From: Picochlorum sp. 'celeri'
Taxonomy: Eukaryota > Chlorophyta > Trebouxiophyceae
Assembly (NCBI GenBank): GCA_010909725.1
Contig: JAACMV010000011.1
Span: 1,115,436-1,179,435, forward strand
Length of the DNA: 64,000 bases
Reading direction: 5' to 3'
Below, piece after piece: positions 1 through 8,596 of the stretch. The number at the start of each line of letters is the position of its first letter. The first letter of the stretch is position 1. The position numbers and the translations under genes were made by a program. The notes under the pieces were generated by a model, which saw only the letters and a list, made by a program, of their open reading frames with translations, was not told where the DNA came from and ran no database searches.

Positions 1-590
1 TGCTATCATCCCAAGGATATCCAAGATCGGGCTGCCCCCGATGAGCACAGAAAACGCCATCAATACCCACGGCAAGTAAGCTGCTCCAAAGGTGAAAATC
101 CCCAGGAACGACAATGGAACATTAGGATGCCGCCGAGCCCACACATACACAAGCATAAAGTTAAGGGATGTTCCTAAGAATTGTACCTTGGCAACGGGGG
201 CCATTGCCGTGAGCATGATTCCCCCAAAGACGAGCATCCATAAGAAGTCTGCACTCTTGTTCCTAAAGGACCCCTCCTCCAAGGACTTGGAGTATCGTAT
301 CAGGAAGAATAGGTGGAATATGAAATCTATGCCAATATTTCCAAAGTATAGAAAGTTTGTCAGCAATCGCCAGTACTCGTGCTTGTATAGGATCAGTTTT
401 GAGTTGAAATACAAGTAAAATGGAGAGATCACCTGCGGCATTGTCCATGTCAGAGTGCCATTCTTTCATGCCAGGTCACATATAAGTAGATACGTACATC
501 TAAAGCACACAGAGCAGAGGTTATGACCACGAGTGTCACATACACTCGAGTCACGACTGGTAAGGAATTGTATCCGTCTACCACATCCAT
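1..590 (-). CDS. Derlin (DER1-like ERAD membrane protein), 3' end cut by the window
   Basis: The start codon is at 590-588. Exon 1 (498-590) encodes 31 residues, beginning MDVVDGYNSLPVVTRVY, which matches the derlin N-terminus. A 65-nt intron (433-497, GTACGT...GCAG, phase 0) separates it from exon 2 (432-1), which continues as VISPFYLYFN, then YEYW-like and RLLTNF motifs, several hydrophobic segments and the WxxR-like surface region of the rhomboid-like fold. Derlins are ER membrane pseudoproteases that help retrotranslocate misfolded proteins to the cytosol for degradation. The C-terminus lies outside the window, so length cannot be compared. The N-terminal exon was found by translating across the intron; it is not visible as one open frame. 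Family assignment is strong; which derlin paralogue it is remains open. Confidence 0.9.
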
Positions 591-656
591 TTGTCCTCTC
601 CTGTGTTTCACATACAACTATATTTTCTAGGATTATTGTTATTTTATTTAGTCTCG

Positions 657-1606
657 TCACATCGGTGACGCTAGTCGCTCATACAGAATCAGGCAGAGAT
701 TGGACACAATCACTAGGCTGGACCCACAGATGGAGAGCAGGTTTGGGGCCATACCGAACACAATATAGTCTATGAGTATTGACCACACGATGCCGAGGTA
801 GCTAATTGACATGACAGAGGCAGTATTGCTGCGTTTTAATGCCAGCGTGGCAGTGAATTGGACGAGGCATGCACAGACTCCAACCCCAAGGAGGAACAGT
901 AACTCAAGTGGGTCATGTGGGAATTTCCAATTCAAGAGCGACCCAAAGGAACTTCCCATGCACGACACCAGAGCCATACTCATGATGATGTGAGCAGTAG
1001 GCTCGCTCTTGCCCAAGAAAGAGACAGAAAGCTTGGCGACGCTTGCAGTGATTGCCTGGCTGCTGCCAATCAAGAAGTTCTTCAGAGACATGCCTCCTTC
1101 CTGGCCACCGAATATCGCAGGAGGCTGTGCAACAAGAATAACTCCTGCAAATGCAACTGGTATGGAGAAGAAGACTGCTTTGTTCACTGGTTGCCCGAGA
1201 ATGAAGGGACTTGCTAGAGCCACAAGGCAGGGTGACAGAAACATCAACACTGTTGCGTCCTGCAGCGGCATGACATGCACTGACCAGTAGACAGATGTCA
1301 CTGTCAGGAATCCAAATATCCCTCGAACGAGCAAGAGAAGCTTTCTGCAGGCACTGAATACGTTATTAAAACCAGTTGGTCAGAAGACAAGACAAGAAGG
1401 GGGAAAATGGCGAACCTTTCGGATCTGAATGGGTTCTTTGCATTCACCCATGTCAAATACATGGCAAAGTTTAATAAGATGATACTCCGACAGAATACAG
1501 TCTGGAGAACGCTGAACCCTCTGGCACTGAGCAATTTGGCCTGAGTTTGCATTATTGCTTGGAACAGCGTGCTCATTGACTGCAATAGCAGTCCATTCAA
1601 TCTCAT
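657..1606 (-). CDS. EamA/DMT-superfamily membrane transporter (SLC35G-like)
   Basis: Two exons, 1416-1606 and 657-1344, flank a 71-nt intron (GTTCGC...CTGCAG) and give a 292-residue protein. About eight to ten hydrophobic segments and the duplicated EamA pattern are visible: a first half with a QTQAKLLSARG...FCRSIIL segment and a second half with MPLQDATVLMFLSPCLVAL and ASVMSISYLGIVWSILID. This fits the drug/metabolite transporter superfamily, which includes SLC35G1-like and acyl-malonyl condensing-enzyme-like carriers. Substrate cannot be read from the sequence. The gene is about 66 bp from the derlin start on the same strand, so its 3' UTR runs into the derlin promoter. Confidence 0.85.
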
Positions 1607-1650
1607 TCTACATTTTTTAATTATAATTTATGTTTAAGAATAGCACATTG

Positions 1651-2727
1651 TCAGTGCTCTGATTTCTGTGGGTGGAATGCATCCACCAGGACTACTTTCG
1701 GTTTCAGCATCGATTGGTCTTGGTACGAATACGAAAAGTTCCAGTTGCCAACGCTTGTCGCTCCTATTTCCCTCGTCCTGGCGTCAAATGCGACGACAGC
1801 GCCCTGGAATCCGGTATCATGCCCAATGACGCTGACGATTCTGGCCATGGCATCGTCTGTTGCCTGTTGGACATGCATACCATTCCTCATGTTCATGTAC
1901 ACATGAAAGCACGGAAGGAATCTCAGATGCGTATCACCATCACCCGTGGCAGCGCAAGCTCCGATTTTTGAATCGGCATATGCAGATCCCCCTGGAACAG
2001 CAGCGTCCCCGACTCGTCCAGGAATTTTGTACTTGAGCCCATTTGTGGATGAGCCGGCTACAATGGAATTCTTTCCATCCACAGCAATCATCGAAATGGT
2101 GTCATGACCTCCAGGTTGCGATTGGTATTGATTGCTATATGATTTTGACACGGACACCTTGTGATTGTGATACGGCCCACAATGCGTTGCAGGATCTGGA
2201 ACAAGGCCTGCATCCTTCTTCCAAAAATTTGGCTGGCAGTTGTGTGCTTTCCACTCCTGGGATTCCCTTTTCGATTCATCAGTCGCCAATGTATCATACA
2301 CCTTGATTCCAAACTGAGAGGCAAAGGCCGTGGCTTCCTCTCCCGCGAGAATGGAATGATGTGTCTTCTCTAAAACTGCCCTGGCAGTTTTTATCGCATC
2401 CCTCACTCGTCTCAAATTTGCCACTGCACCAACATTCAATGTATCCCCATCCACCAATAAAGCATCCAAACTCGTCTCACCACTCTCATCTGGGCTACCC
2501 CCAAAACCCACCGTGTGATCGCATTGGTCCTTTTCGCAACGAGTGCATCCGTCAACCACCGCATCCAAGGCTGACCCGCCCTTCTTGGAGAGAGTCTCGA
2601 ACGCCGTTGCCGTCGCCACCGTGAAGGGCCAAGTGTTTATGACAATGGGCCCAGCATCAGTCGATTTTCCAATCACCAGAGAGATGATGGCAATGCCAAT
2701 GATGATGCTGTAGCGCAGGCTATACAT
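1651..2727 (-). CDS. AGA: Aspartylglucosaminidase (N4-(beta-N-acetylglucosaminyl)-L-asparaginase)
   Basis: A single-exon 358-residue protein with an N-terminal hydrophobic signal segment (about residues 5-20). It shows the Ntn-hydrolase asparaginase-2 pattern: INTWPFTVAT near residue 30, VGFGGSPDESG near 73, and GGHDTISMIAVD where Thr210 is the expected autocatalytic cleavage point and N-terminal nucleophile of the beta subunit. Downstream PGRVGDAAVPGGSAYAD and CAATGDGD motifs complete the active site. The family removes Asn from N-linked glycan remnants in lysosomes or vacuoles. Length matches the family (about 340-350). The signal segment implies vacuolar or secretory targeting. The short upstream region is shared with the facing part of the next gene's 3' end. 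Confidence 0.93.
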   Translation of the reverse strand: MYSLRYSIIIGIAIISLVIGKSTDAGPIVINTWPFTVATATAFETLSKKGGSALDAVVDGCTRCEKDQCDHTVGFGGSPDESGETSLDALLVDGDTLNVGAVANLRRVRDAIKTARAVLEKTHHSILAGEEATAFASQFGIKVYDTLATDESKRESQEWKAHNCQPNFWKKDAGLVPDPATHCGPYHNHKVSVSKSYSNQYQSQPGGHDTISMIAVDGKNSIVAGSSTNGLKYKIPGRVGDAAVPGGSAYADSKIGACAATGDGDTHLRFLPCFHVYMNMRNGMHVQQATDDAMARIVSVIGHDTGFQGAVVAFDARTREIGATSVGNWNFSYSYQDQSMLKPKVVLVDAFHPQKSEH

Positions 2728-2827
2728 TGTATACCGTCGGTGCTACACTACCGATACGAAACTACTACTGTCGATACGATATCATCACTCTGAGACGTTG
2801 CATTCTAGGTCTTTATCAATCAACAGA

Positions 2828-4453
2828 TTATGAATCAGGGCGTGAGAAAGTTGATTGCTTCGGGTTCATGCGGAGCATTGATCTGGTCACCACATGTCGT
2901 TTTGACGACATGGCACCGAATTCGGGACCCATGTCGACGGGAGGGAGACGACCATTCTTTCCATGCGATGCTACATACCTTGGCATTGACTGTGCATCGT
3001 CAGTGTCATCTACCATCCCCTGCGCATGGTGTGGACGAAGTACTTGTTCTGAGAAGGCCCTTCTTCCAGCAGGGCACAAGGGACGCCTTGTAGGAATGAG
3101 GTCTCTTGTTTGCCCCATTCGCTCGTGTGACAGGGATCTCCCCCATCTGAAGGAAAGATTTGATTGCCTCAACCACACGTAGAATACGATGGCTCCTGCT
3201 AGTTTTCGGATTGCAGTCTTGACAAATTGCTGAGAGCAGGCCCACTGGGGAAGGATGATACCTTGAAGCCAATCTGAAATGATACCATACTTGGTGTAGA
3301 ATCCCAAATTATATTTGAATATATCCGAGAGATTCATGATAGATCGTTCCAGGATGAGCGATATGCCGAGCCATAGACAGACATAGGCCCTTGTCTCCAA
3401 GGATATTCCAAGAGACCCCATGGCAACGACCATAAGAATTCCAAACCCAAAAAACAATCCGTCCTGAAGACTGTACGATGAACCCAAAATTTTAGATAAT
3501 GCTCTATCTGTTCTTCTTTGATAGTCATGCATCGATTGAAAGAGTGATCCTATGGTAGTTGTGGACTCTTGAATGACTTTCAAATCATGCTTGATGGCCT
3601 CCTGCGCCATTGCCGCTTCGCTCGCTTCTTCTCTGATGGCTTGAAAGGTCCCATGAATTTTATTCGATGAACTTTCCATCATGTACTCTAATCGTTCCGT
3701 GGATTCTTGCACCAGTCTCATGGAATGGGAATATATTGAGGACATTGCTTGCATGACAACCTTTTGCCTCTGGAAATACTGTTCCATCATCTCGATCCCT
3801 GTCGACATATTTCGATACATGTTTTTATGCATATCTCGTTGATGACGAATGGTATCCCGAATGATGCCAAGATCCTTTTCAATATCTGTCATCCGCTGGG
3901 CAACTGCATGAGAGCCCCGGACAATTTTGTTGAGCATGTGCTCAGCAAACTTTTCAAAATCCTGGTTCTGAATGTACAGACACATCGTATCAATATGAGT
4001 CAGCATTTCTACATACATTGAATGTTCCCGATCGCTGAGCCGATTGACGCAAACCTTGAGCAGGTCACCCTGCCTGCATGTGAGCCTCTCTGCAGCTTCA
4101 TGATGCTCCTGAACATGAACGAGCTGGCAGAACAAGAGCATGAGTGCCAGTCTCGACTTCTCCGTAGGTCTTAAATCTCTACATTCTTTTTTAAGCGCGG
4201 ACAGCGCTTTACTATGACAATTTGTACCCCACAGATAATCCATCATGGTCTCCTGGTTTGAGGCTCTCTGGATGCCATCCAAAAACCCTCTTCCTCTCCT
4301 TTGTATGTCCACATCTGTCGATTTACAACTACTATACATACCACAAGATCCAGAGGAAAATGTGGGCAAGTATTCCACGGGTGTCTGAGAGTCAAAGGCA
4401 TTGTGAGAGGCCAGACACCCCAAAAATAACAGTATGACTGCCAACACACCCAT
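2828..4453 (-). CDS. GEX1/brambleberry/KAR5-like nuclear fusion (karyogamy) protein
   Basis: A 541-residue protein with signal peptide (residues 1-15), a Cys-rich N-terminal domain (the spaced CHSKALSALKKEC and LMLLFCQLV motifs, then THIDTMCLYIQNQDFEKFA), long coiled-coil stretches (about 170-320), and two or three hydrophobic segments (about 335-400 and 425-440), then a basic C-terminal tail. This order is that of the KAR5/brambleberry/GEX1 family, nuclear-envelope proteins needed for fusion of gamete nuclei in yeast, fish and plants. The assignment rests on the Cys pattern and architecture, not an alignment. No introns are seen. The last ~100 residues are low-similarity and could be affected by an unrecognised intron. 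It indicates that the lineage keeps a karyogamy gene. Confidence 0.75.
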   Translation of the reverse strand: MGVLAVILLFLGCLASHNAFDSQTPVEYLPTFSSGSCGMYSSCKSTDVDIQRRGRGFLDGIQRASNQETMMDYLWGTNCHSKALSALKKECRDLRPTEKSRLALMLLFCQLVHVQEHHEAAERLTCRQGDLLKVCVNRLSDREHSMYVEMLTHIDTMCLYIQNQDFEKFAEHMLNKIVRGSHAVAQRMTDIEKDLGIIRDTIRHQRDMHKNMYRNMSTGIEMMEQYFQRQKVVMQAMSSIYSHSMRLVQESTERLEYMMESSSNKIHGTFQAIREEASEAAMAQEAIKHDLKVIQESTTTIGSLFQSMHDYQRRTDRALSKILGSSYSLQDGLFFGFGILMVVAMGSLGISLETRAYVCLWLGISLILERSIMNLSDIFKYNLGFYTKYGIISDWLQGIILPQWACSQQFVKTAIRKLAGAIVFYVWLRQSNLSFRWGRSLSHERMGQTRDLIPTRRPLCPAGRRAFSEQVLRPHHAQGMVDDTDDAQSMPRYVASHGKNGRLPPVDMGPEFGAMSSKRHVVTRSMLRMNPKQSTFSRPDS

Positions 4454-4870
4454 GATTTGACATTCTATACATATTCTATAGACTCTGTATCAACTCAAAT
4501 ACCAACCGTAAGGCATCCCTCGTACATCAGGCGACTGTCTCCCAGTGGTCATAATGCCTGAATCTTCTGCTGCTTGCTGAATTTGTAAAGGCCATGCCCC
4601 AAGTTGACCGAGGATTTCAGAGACGCATATACCAACTATAGATTCCGAAATATTTTGTTATATGTTTTTATCATTCATCTGCAAATAGATGTATCCATAG
4701 TGCGTTGTTGTCATTGATTTTCCCAACCTCCAAGAAGCAATCACGGTGGTTGGTTCTGTTCCGAGGTTGAAACGGACACTTTCACCATTTCCACAGAATC
4801 TTTGCAGGTATACGCATTTACAATTTAAAAACTAGTATCTTTGAAAAGGAAGAACCCCTCAAGAGTCGCG
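4454..4870. promoter_or_regulatory. Divergent intergenic region between karyogamy-like and dynein light chain genes
   Basis: About 417 bp separates the two start codons, so both promoters must lie here. No open frame, tRNA or repeat is visible. The stretch is A+T-rich in its middle (around 4640-4700). No specific binding site can be supported. Confidence 0.4.
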
Positions 4871-5234
4871 ATGCAACAGCCAGCTTCAAACAGTCACTCC
4901 TCCGGAGCGAAATACGCCGTCAAAGCTAGTGATATGAGTGATGAAATGCAAAAAGATGCCATTGATATGGCTATAGAGGTACGTTTGTTGGTATCGATGC
5001 GGTAAAGAAGCTCAGCTGGTCCCAACTGGTGGTTGGTGTGTGCAGAGTACAAGCAAGTGGGACACAGAACGGGATATTGCCGCGAGTCTGAAGAAGGACT
5101 TTGACGCAAAATATGGCCCAACATGGCACTGCATCGTAGGATCCAACTTTGGGTCGTATGTGACGCATGAAAGTAGGCATTTCATTTACTTTTATTTGAA
5201 CAAACTGGCTATACTGCTGTACAAGAGCGGATGA
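4871..5234 (+). CDS. Dynein light chain LC8 type
   Basis: Exon 1 (4871-4978, 36 codons) and exon 2 (5046-5234) are joined across a 67-nt phase-0 intron (GTACGT...TGCAG) to give 98 residues. Exon 2 carries the LC8 signature almost unchanged: [20 protein letters not shown], then [13 protein letters not shown] and [18 protein letters not shown] at the C-terminus. LC8 is a dimeric hub that binds short peptide motifs in dynein intermediate chains and many other partners; it occurs in cells with and without flagella, so it does not by itself show motility. The first ~15 residues are a Ser/Gln-rich extension. A TGTAA motif (5250-5254) lies 16 nt after the stop. The gene converges on kinesin-13 with 42 bp between stop codons. 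Confidence 0.95.
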
Positions 5235-5249
5235 ATGCATGAAGTAGAT

Positions 5250-5254
5250 TGTAA
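5250..5254 (+). terminator. TGTAA poly(A) signal candidate for the dynein light chain gene
   Basis: TGTAA is the usual chlorophyte polyadenylation motif. It sits 16 nt after the stop codon. Assignment is by motif and position only. Confidence 0.45.
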
Positions 5255-5276
5255 CATGAAAAAACGTGCGCAACTT

Positions 5277-7490
5277 TTATTGTTTCAATGATTTCAAATG
5301 CTTTTTGTACAATGAGACCTTTTGTTGGAGAGATGCAATTGCTGCGGCTCTTTCAATCAGAACATTTCCCAGTTCTTCCACATACTCGTCCATGCCGATT
5401 GTGCTGTTGGTTGTTGGATCCGTCTTGGCCAACAAATCCATTTCCTGCCTGAGTCCAGCCATCATATTTTCAATATGCTGTCTATGGGCACATGCCAAAT
5501 CGTCTTCGTACAAGAGTCCACTGTCAACGTTTGAGTCCAAGGGAGAGCAGTTCTCCGGTGTGCTATCAGAATAGGTTGGCTCAACAGGGTGCGTCGTCAA
5601 CATGGACGGCCTTCCCCTGGAACTCTTGGGTATGACATCGTCTCTTCCGTGAGTGATCGCAATGCTCTTTCGTGTCGATTTGCTGCGACTTCTTGACGTC
5701 TTTGGAGCCGTATCATCTGGGGGGACAATGCTTGATCTTCTGCTCGTTCGAGCAGTTCGAGATCCATCACTGTTGGCATTTCCCCTGGTCGCTGTCGTGT
5801 TCACCGCAGGCACATCTGGCGCAGGGAGTTTCACCAATAATTTGGAAACCGCATCCGGCGAGGTGGGCTTACTCCTGGCAGAAGGCTTTGCTTCCTTCTT
5901 CATCTCCTTCACCCGATCAGCGTACCGAAGTGTGTTCAATGTGTGCTCACAAGAGCTCGAACTGGGGGAGATGTTTGCAATCATGACAGTTCGTGCATTC
6001 TTTCCGATGAATGAATCTCTTAGCACAGAAGTTAATTTTGATCCTCTGAAAGGAACATGGCCAGCATCCATATCCAGTGCCCGAATGCATTCTTTCAGTG
6101 CCAGCAAGCTCTTGTTGATTTCTGCCCCCTCAATCCGCGTCTGCTTATCGTTCTCGTATGTATCGGCCCCTCGCTCACTTCCAGCAAGATCAATAAATGA
6201 GAGCTTCCCTACAGTCTTCATTGGCACATTGTCGCTCTCCCCACCATACCTGGCACTAATTTTCCTATTATTCTTGGCGGCAATGGTCTCTTCTTTGGGT
6301 ACGCGTATGGAAAATGTCATGATTGAATGCGATCTTGAGGATTCATCATTCGCTCCAGTGGATCCAGTGGATCTAGAGCAAGCAGCATGATCACAAAGCT
6401 TGGACAGATCCTCCAGAGTATCGACATGTATCTCCTTCAAGCCCACAACCTGCACCCGTCGCTTGGCATCTTCCCGCACTTCCAGTCGTTGCCTATCATT
6501 CAGCAAATCGAAGACTTTTCCACCATAAATCTCGTAGCACGCAATATGTAAAGATGCATCCTGAAACTCTGGAACAGTGCGAGAGATTTGGAAGATATCA
6601 ACAGCTGCCCTCAAGGGCAGAGGCTGCATCGTATATGTCTTCCCAGACCCAGTCTGTCCATATGCAAAGCAAGTACCCCTACCATACTTGAATACGGTCG
6701 CGATCAATGGCCTCACCGTCTGAGCGTAGAGCGAGTCGTTGTCCACATCAGTATCAAACACATCGTCAAACCGAAACTGATGCGTCTCAATATACTTTGT
6801 CATATCTACCTTGGTCTTTGGCTCATACACAGTCAGTACGGCACCATCCGAGTCACATTGAATCACATCAATATCTCCCTTTTCGGCCTCTTTGTCATTC
6901 AGAGGTCTCTTCCTCACAATCACGCGAATCCGCGGAGGGTCAGTGATATGAGAGAGATTCAATAATGGTGCACCCACAACGTCGTGCTGGTACTCACGAC
7001 CCATCCTGTCTGGAGACGACGACAACAGTTCATCCCCTCGAACATCATCCATCAACGCCCCAGCTTCATTCACAATGGTATTCAAACCTCCGTTATCATC
7101 ATCCAGCAGAAACGAAGGATCCACGCTCAGATCAACCAAATCCACTCCATCCAAATCCTCCTCTTCCTCCTCCGACACCACCTCCCCACCATCCACAGCG
7201 CGAGTAGCCACGACCTCGTCGTCCTTTTCCTCCTGTACAGCATCGCCATCACCATGTCGTGCCTGCTCCACGTGCAGGTCCACATACGTGTCCAGGTCCT
7301 TGACCACTTTGAACAACGCCTGTTTATCCTCGATATCATACACCCCATACTTCTCATAGTCCTGAATCATCAATCCTCGAAATCGTTCGACATCCACCCC
7401 ACGGAATCCCTCCCTCAGGTGCTCCAACCCAGCTTCCGCCAAGACCCCTTGCACAACGCCACAGGTGCTTGACCTCTCTCCCATCGTCAT
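5277..7490 (-). CDS. Kinesin-13 family microtubule depolymerase
   Basis: The ATG at 7490-7488 is chosen because the protein then begins with the conserved short alpha-helical N-terminal segment (GLEHLREGFRGV, LMIQDYEKYGV) used by kinesin-13s; an in-frame extension to 7622 starts without ATG and lacks similarity. The product is about 737 residues. An acidic region (residues 80-170) precedes an internal motor domain (about 183-525): IRVIVRKRPL, the class-specific KVD in loop 2 (227-229), P-loop GQTGSGKT (278-285), switch I SSRSHS, switch II DLAGSERG, and NKSLLALKECIRAL. Kinesin-13s depolymerise microtubule ends in spindles and flagella. The tail has Ser/Arg-rich low-complexity sequence then a short coiled coil. 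No introns seen. Confidence 0.95.
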   Translation of the reverse strand: MTMGERSSTCGVVQGVLAEAGLEHLREGFRGVDVERFRGLMIQDYEKYGVYDIEDKQALFKVVKDLDTYVDLHVEQARHGDGDAVQEEKDDEVVATRAVDGGEVVSEEEEEDLDGVDLVDLSVDPSFLLDDDNGGLNTIVNEAGALMDDVRGDELLSSSPDRMGREYQHDVVGAPLLNLSHITDPPRIRVIVRKRPLNDKEAEKGDIDVIQCDSDGAVLTVYEPKTKVDMTKYIETHQFRFDDVFDTDVDNDSLYAQTVRPLIATVFKYGRGTCFAYGQTGSGKTYTMQPLPLRAAVDIFQISRTVPEFQDASLHIACYEIYGGKVFDLLNDRQRLEVREDAKRRVQVVGLKEIHVDTLEDLSKLCDHAACSRSTGSTGANDESSRSHSIMTFSIRVPKEETIAAKNNRKISARYGGESDNVPMKTVGKLSFIDLAGSERGADTYENDKQTRIEGAEINKSLLALKECIRALDMDAGHVPFRGSKLTSVLRDSFIGKNARTVMIANISPSSSSCEHTLNTLRYADRVKEMKKEAKPSARSKPTSPDAVSKLLVKLPAPDVPAVNTTATRGNANSDGSRTARTSRRSSIVPPDDTAPKTSRSRSKSTRKSIAITHGRDDVIPKSSRGRPSMLTTHPVEPTYSDSTPENCSPLDSNVDSGLLYEDDLACAHRQHIENMMAGLRQEMDLLAKTDPTTNSTIGMDEYVEELGNVLIERAAAIASLQQKVSLYKKHLKSLKQ

Positions 7491-7875
7491 TTTTAGGCTA
7501 TTGGATAGGATACATGAACTAATATATACACTATGAATCAACGAATCGACGCCTGCGTCCTCTCCCACAGGTAAACCGATGAATCTCCAACCGTCAACCC
7601 AAATCACGACCTTTGCCAACACAGCTGTTCACGTGGATTTTTAATGCTCGTTGGTATCTAAAATATATTTATAGTACACAGGAGGTACCAATGGGCCGGG
7701 GTACTTGTCTCTCATGGCATGAGAAGGATTCCTCAAGAATTGAACAAGCTTCAATCTCTCATGATGAGATTGCCATGAGACCCTGTCTTCGGTTCGACAT
7801 AAACCATAGGTGACTGATACGTGTGTTACATGGAATATGCAAAGCATTGATCTTTGCGAAACACATCTATAATGA

Positions 7876-8449
7876 TTACATGGCAATAGCAACCATGGCT
7901 CCAACAACAGCAACCAAGGCCCCCTTCAACAACTGAGCAGAAGATGCAGCAGCCTCGGAATCAGACACTGGCTCTGGACTGGTGGTTGTCGTTGAAGAAG
8001 AGGTGGATGATGAGGACTCGCTCGTCTCTTCAGAAGAAGAGGAAGAAGAAGACTCTTCTGAAATGACAGAGGCAGTGTCCTCTGGCGTAGATACTTCAGT
8101 GGTCTTGATATAATCAGCAAAGGTGGCTTCCTTTCCATCAATCTGCATGTCACACATATTCAGTCATTAGTATGATGATCTAGCCTCACACCAAAGGTGT
8201 CGTCACCCTTCTCAATCTCATAACATCATCGTGACGTACCGTAACGAGACACTCCTTTCCTCCAGGGCATGAGCATGACATTCCATCGCCAACAAAGTTC
8301 TCGGTCACTCCTGATCCATCAGCGCAGTAGATGCACACTGGCTTTCCGTCTTGGGTGGTGGCCGTGTTGCTGCCTTTTGGGCACGCGGCAAGGGCAGATC
8401 CGAGACACACGGCAGTTGCCAGGAGGAAGAGTAGTGCGTATTTGGCCAT
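7876..8449 (-). CDS. Secreted Cys-containing, Ser/Thr-rich cell-surface protein with hydrophobic C-terminus
   Basis: Exon 1 (8240-8449, 70 codons) and exon 2 (7876-8142) are joined over a 97-nt phase-0 intron (GTACGT...TGCAG), giving 158 residues. Residues 1-21 form a clear signal peptide ending in ALA. A Cys-rich patch follows (CIYCADGSG, SCSCPGGKECLV), then a long Ser/Thr/Glu/Pro-rich stretch likely to be O-glycosylated, and a final hydrophobic run (LLKGALVAVVGAMVAIAM) ending the protein, as in GPI-anchor signals. A small residue cluster (AAASSAQ) before it would suit an omega site. No recognised family. Likely a cell-wall or surface glycoprotein; that function is inference from composition. 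Confidence 0.75.
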
Positions 8450-8596
8450 GATGTTCTTGAAAAATACTAGTTCAATTGAGTTTTAGGAATATATTCAGAA
8501 AAGATATGTGTCATCGAGCATCTGATGAAGATTGGAGATTAGGTTGGCTTTGTCATCGATTGATGACATCATCTGTTAATTAAAACATTCGAATAC

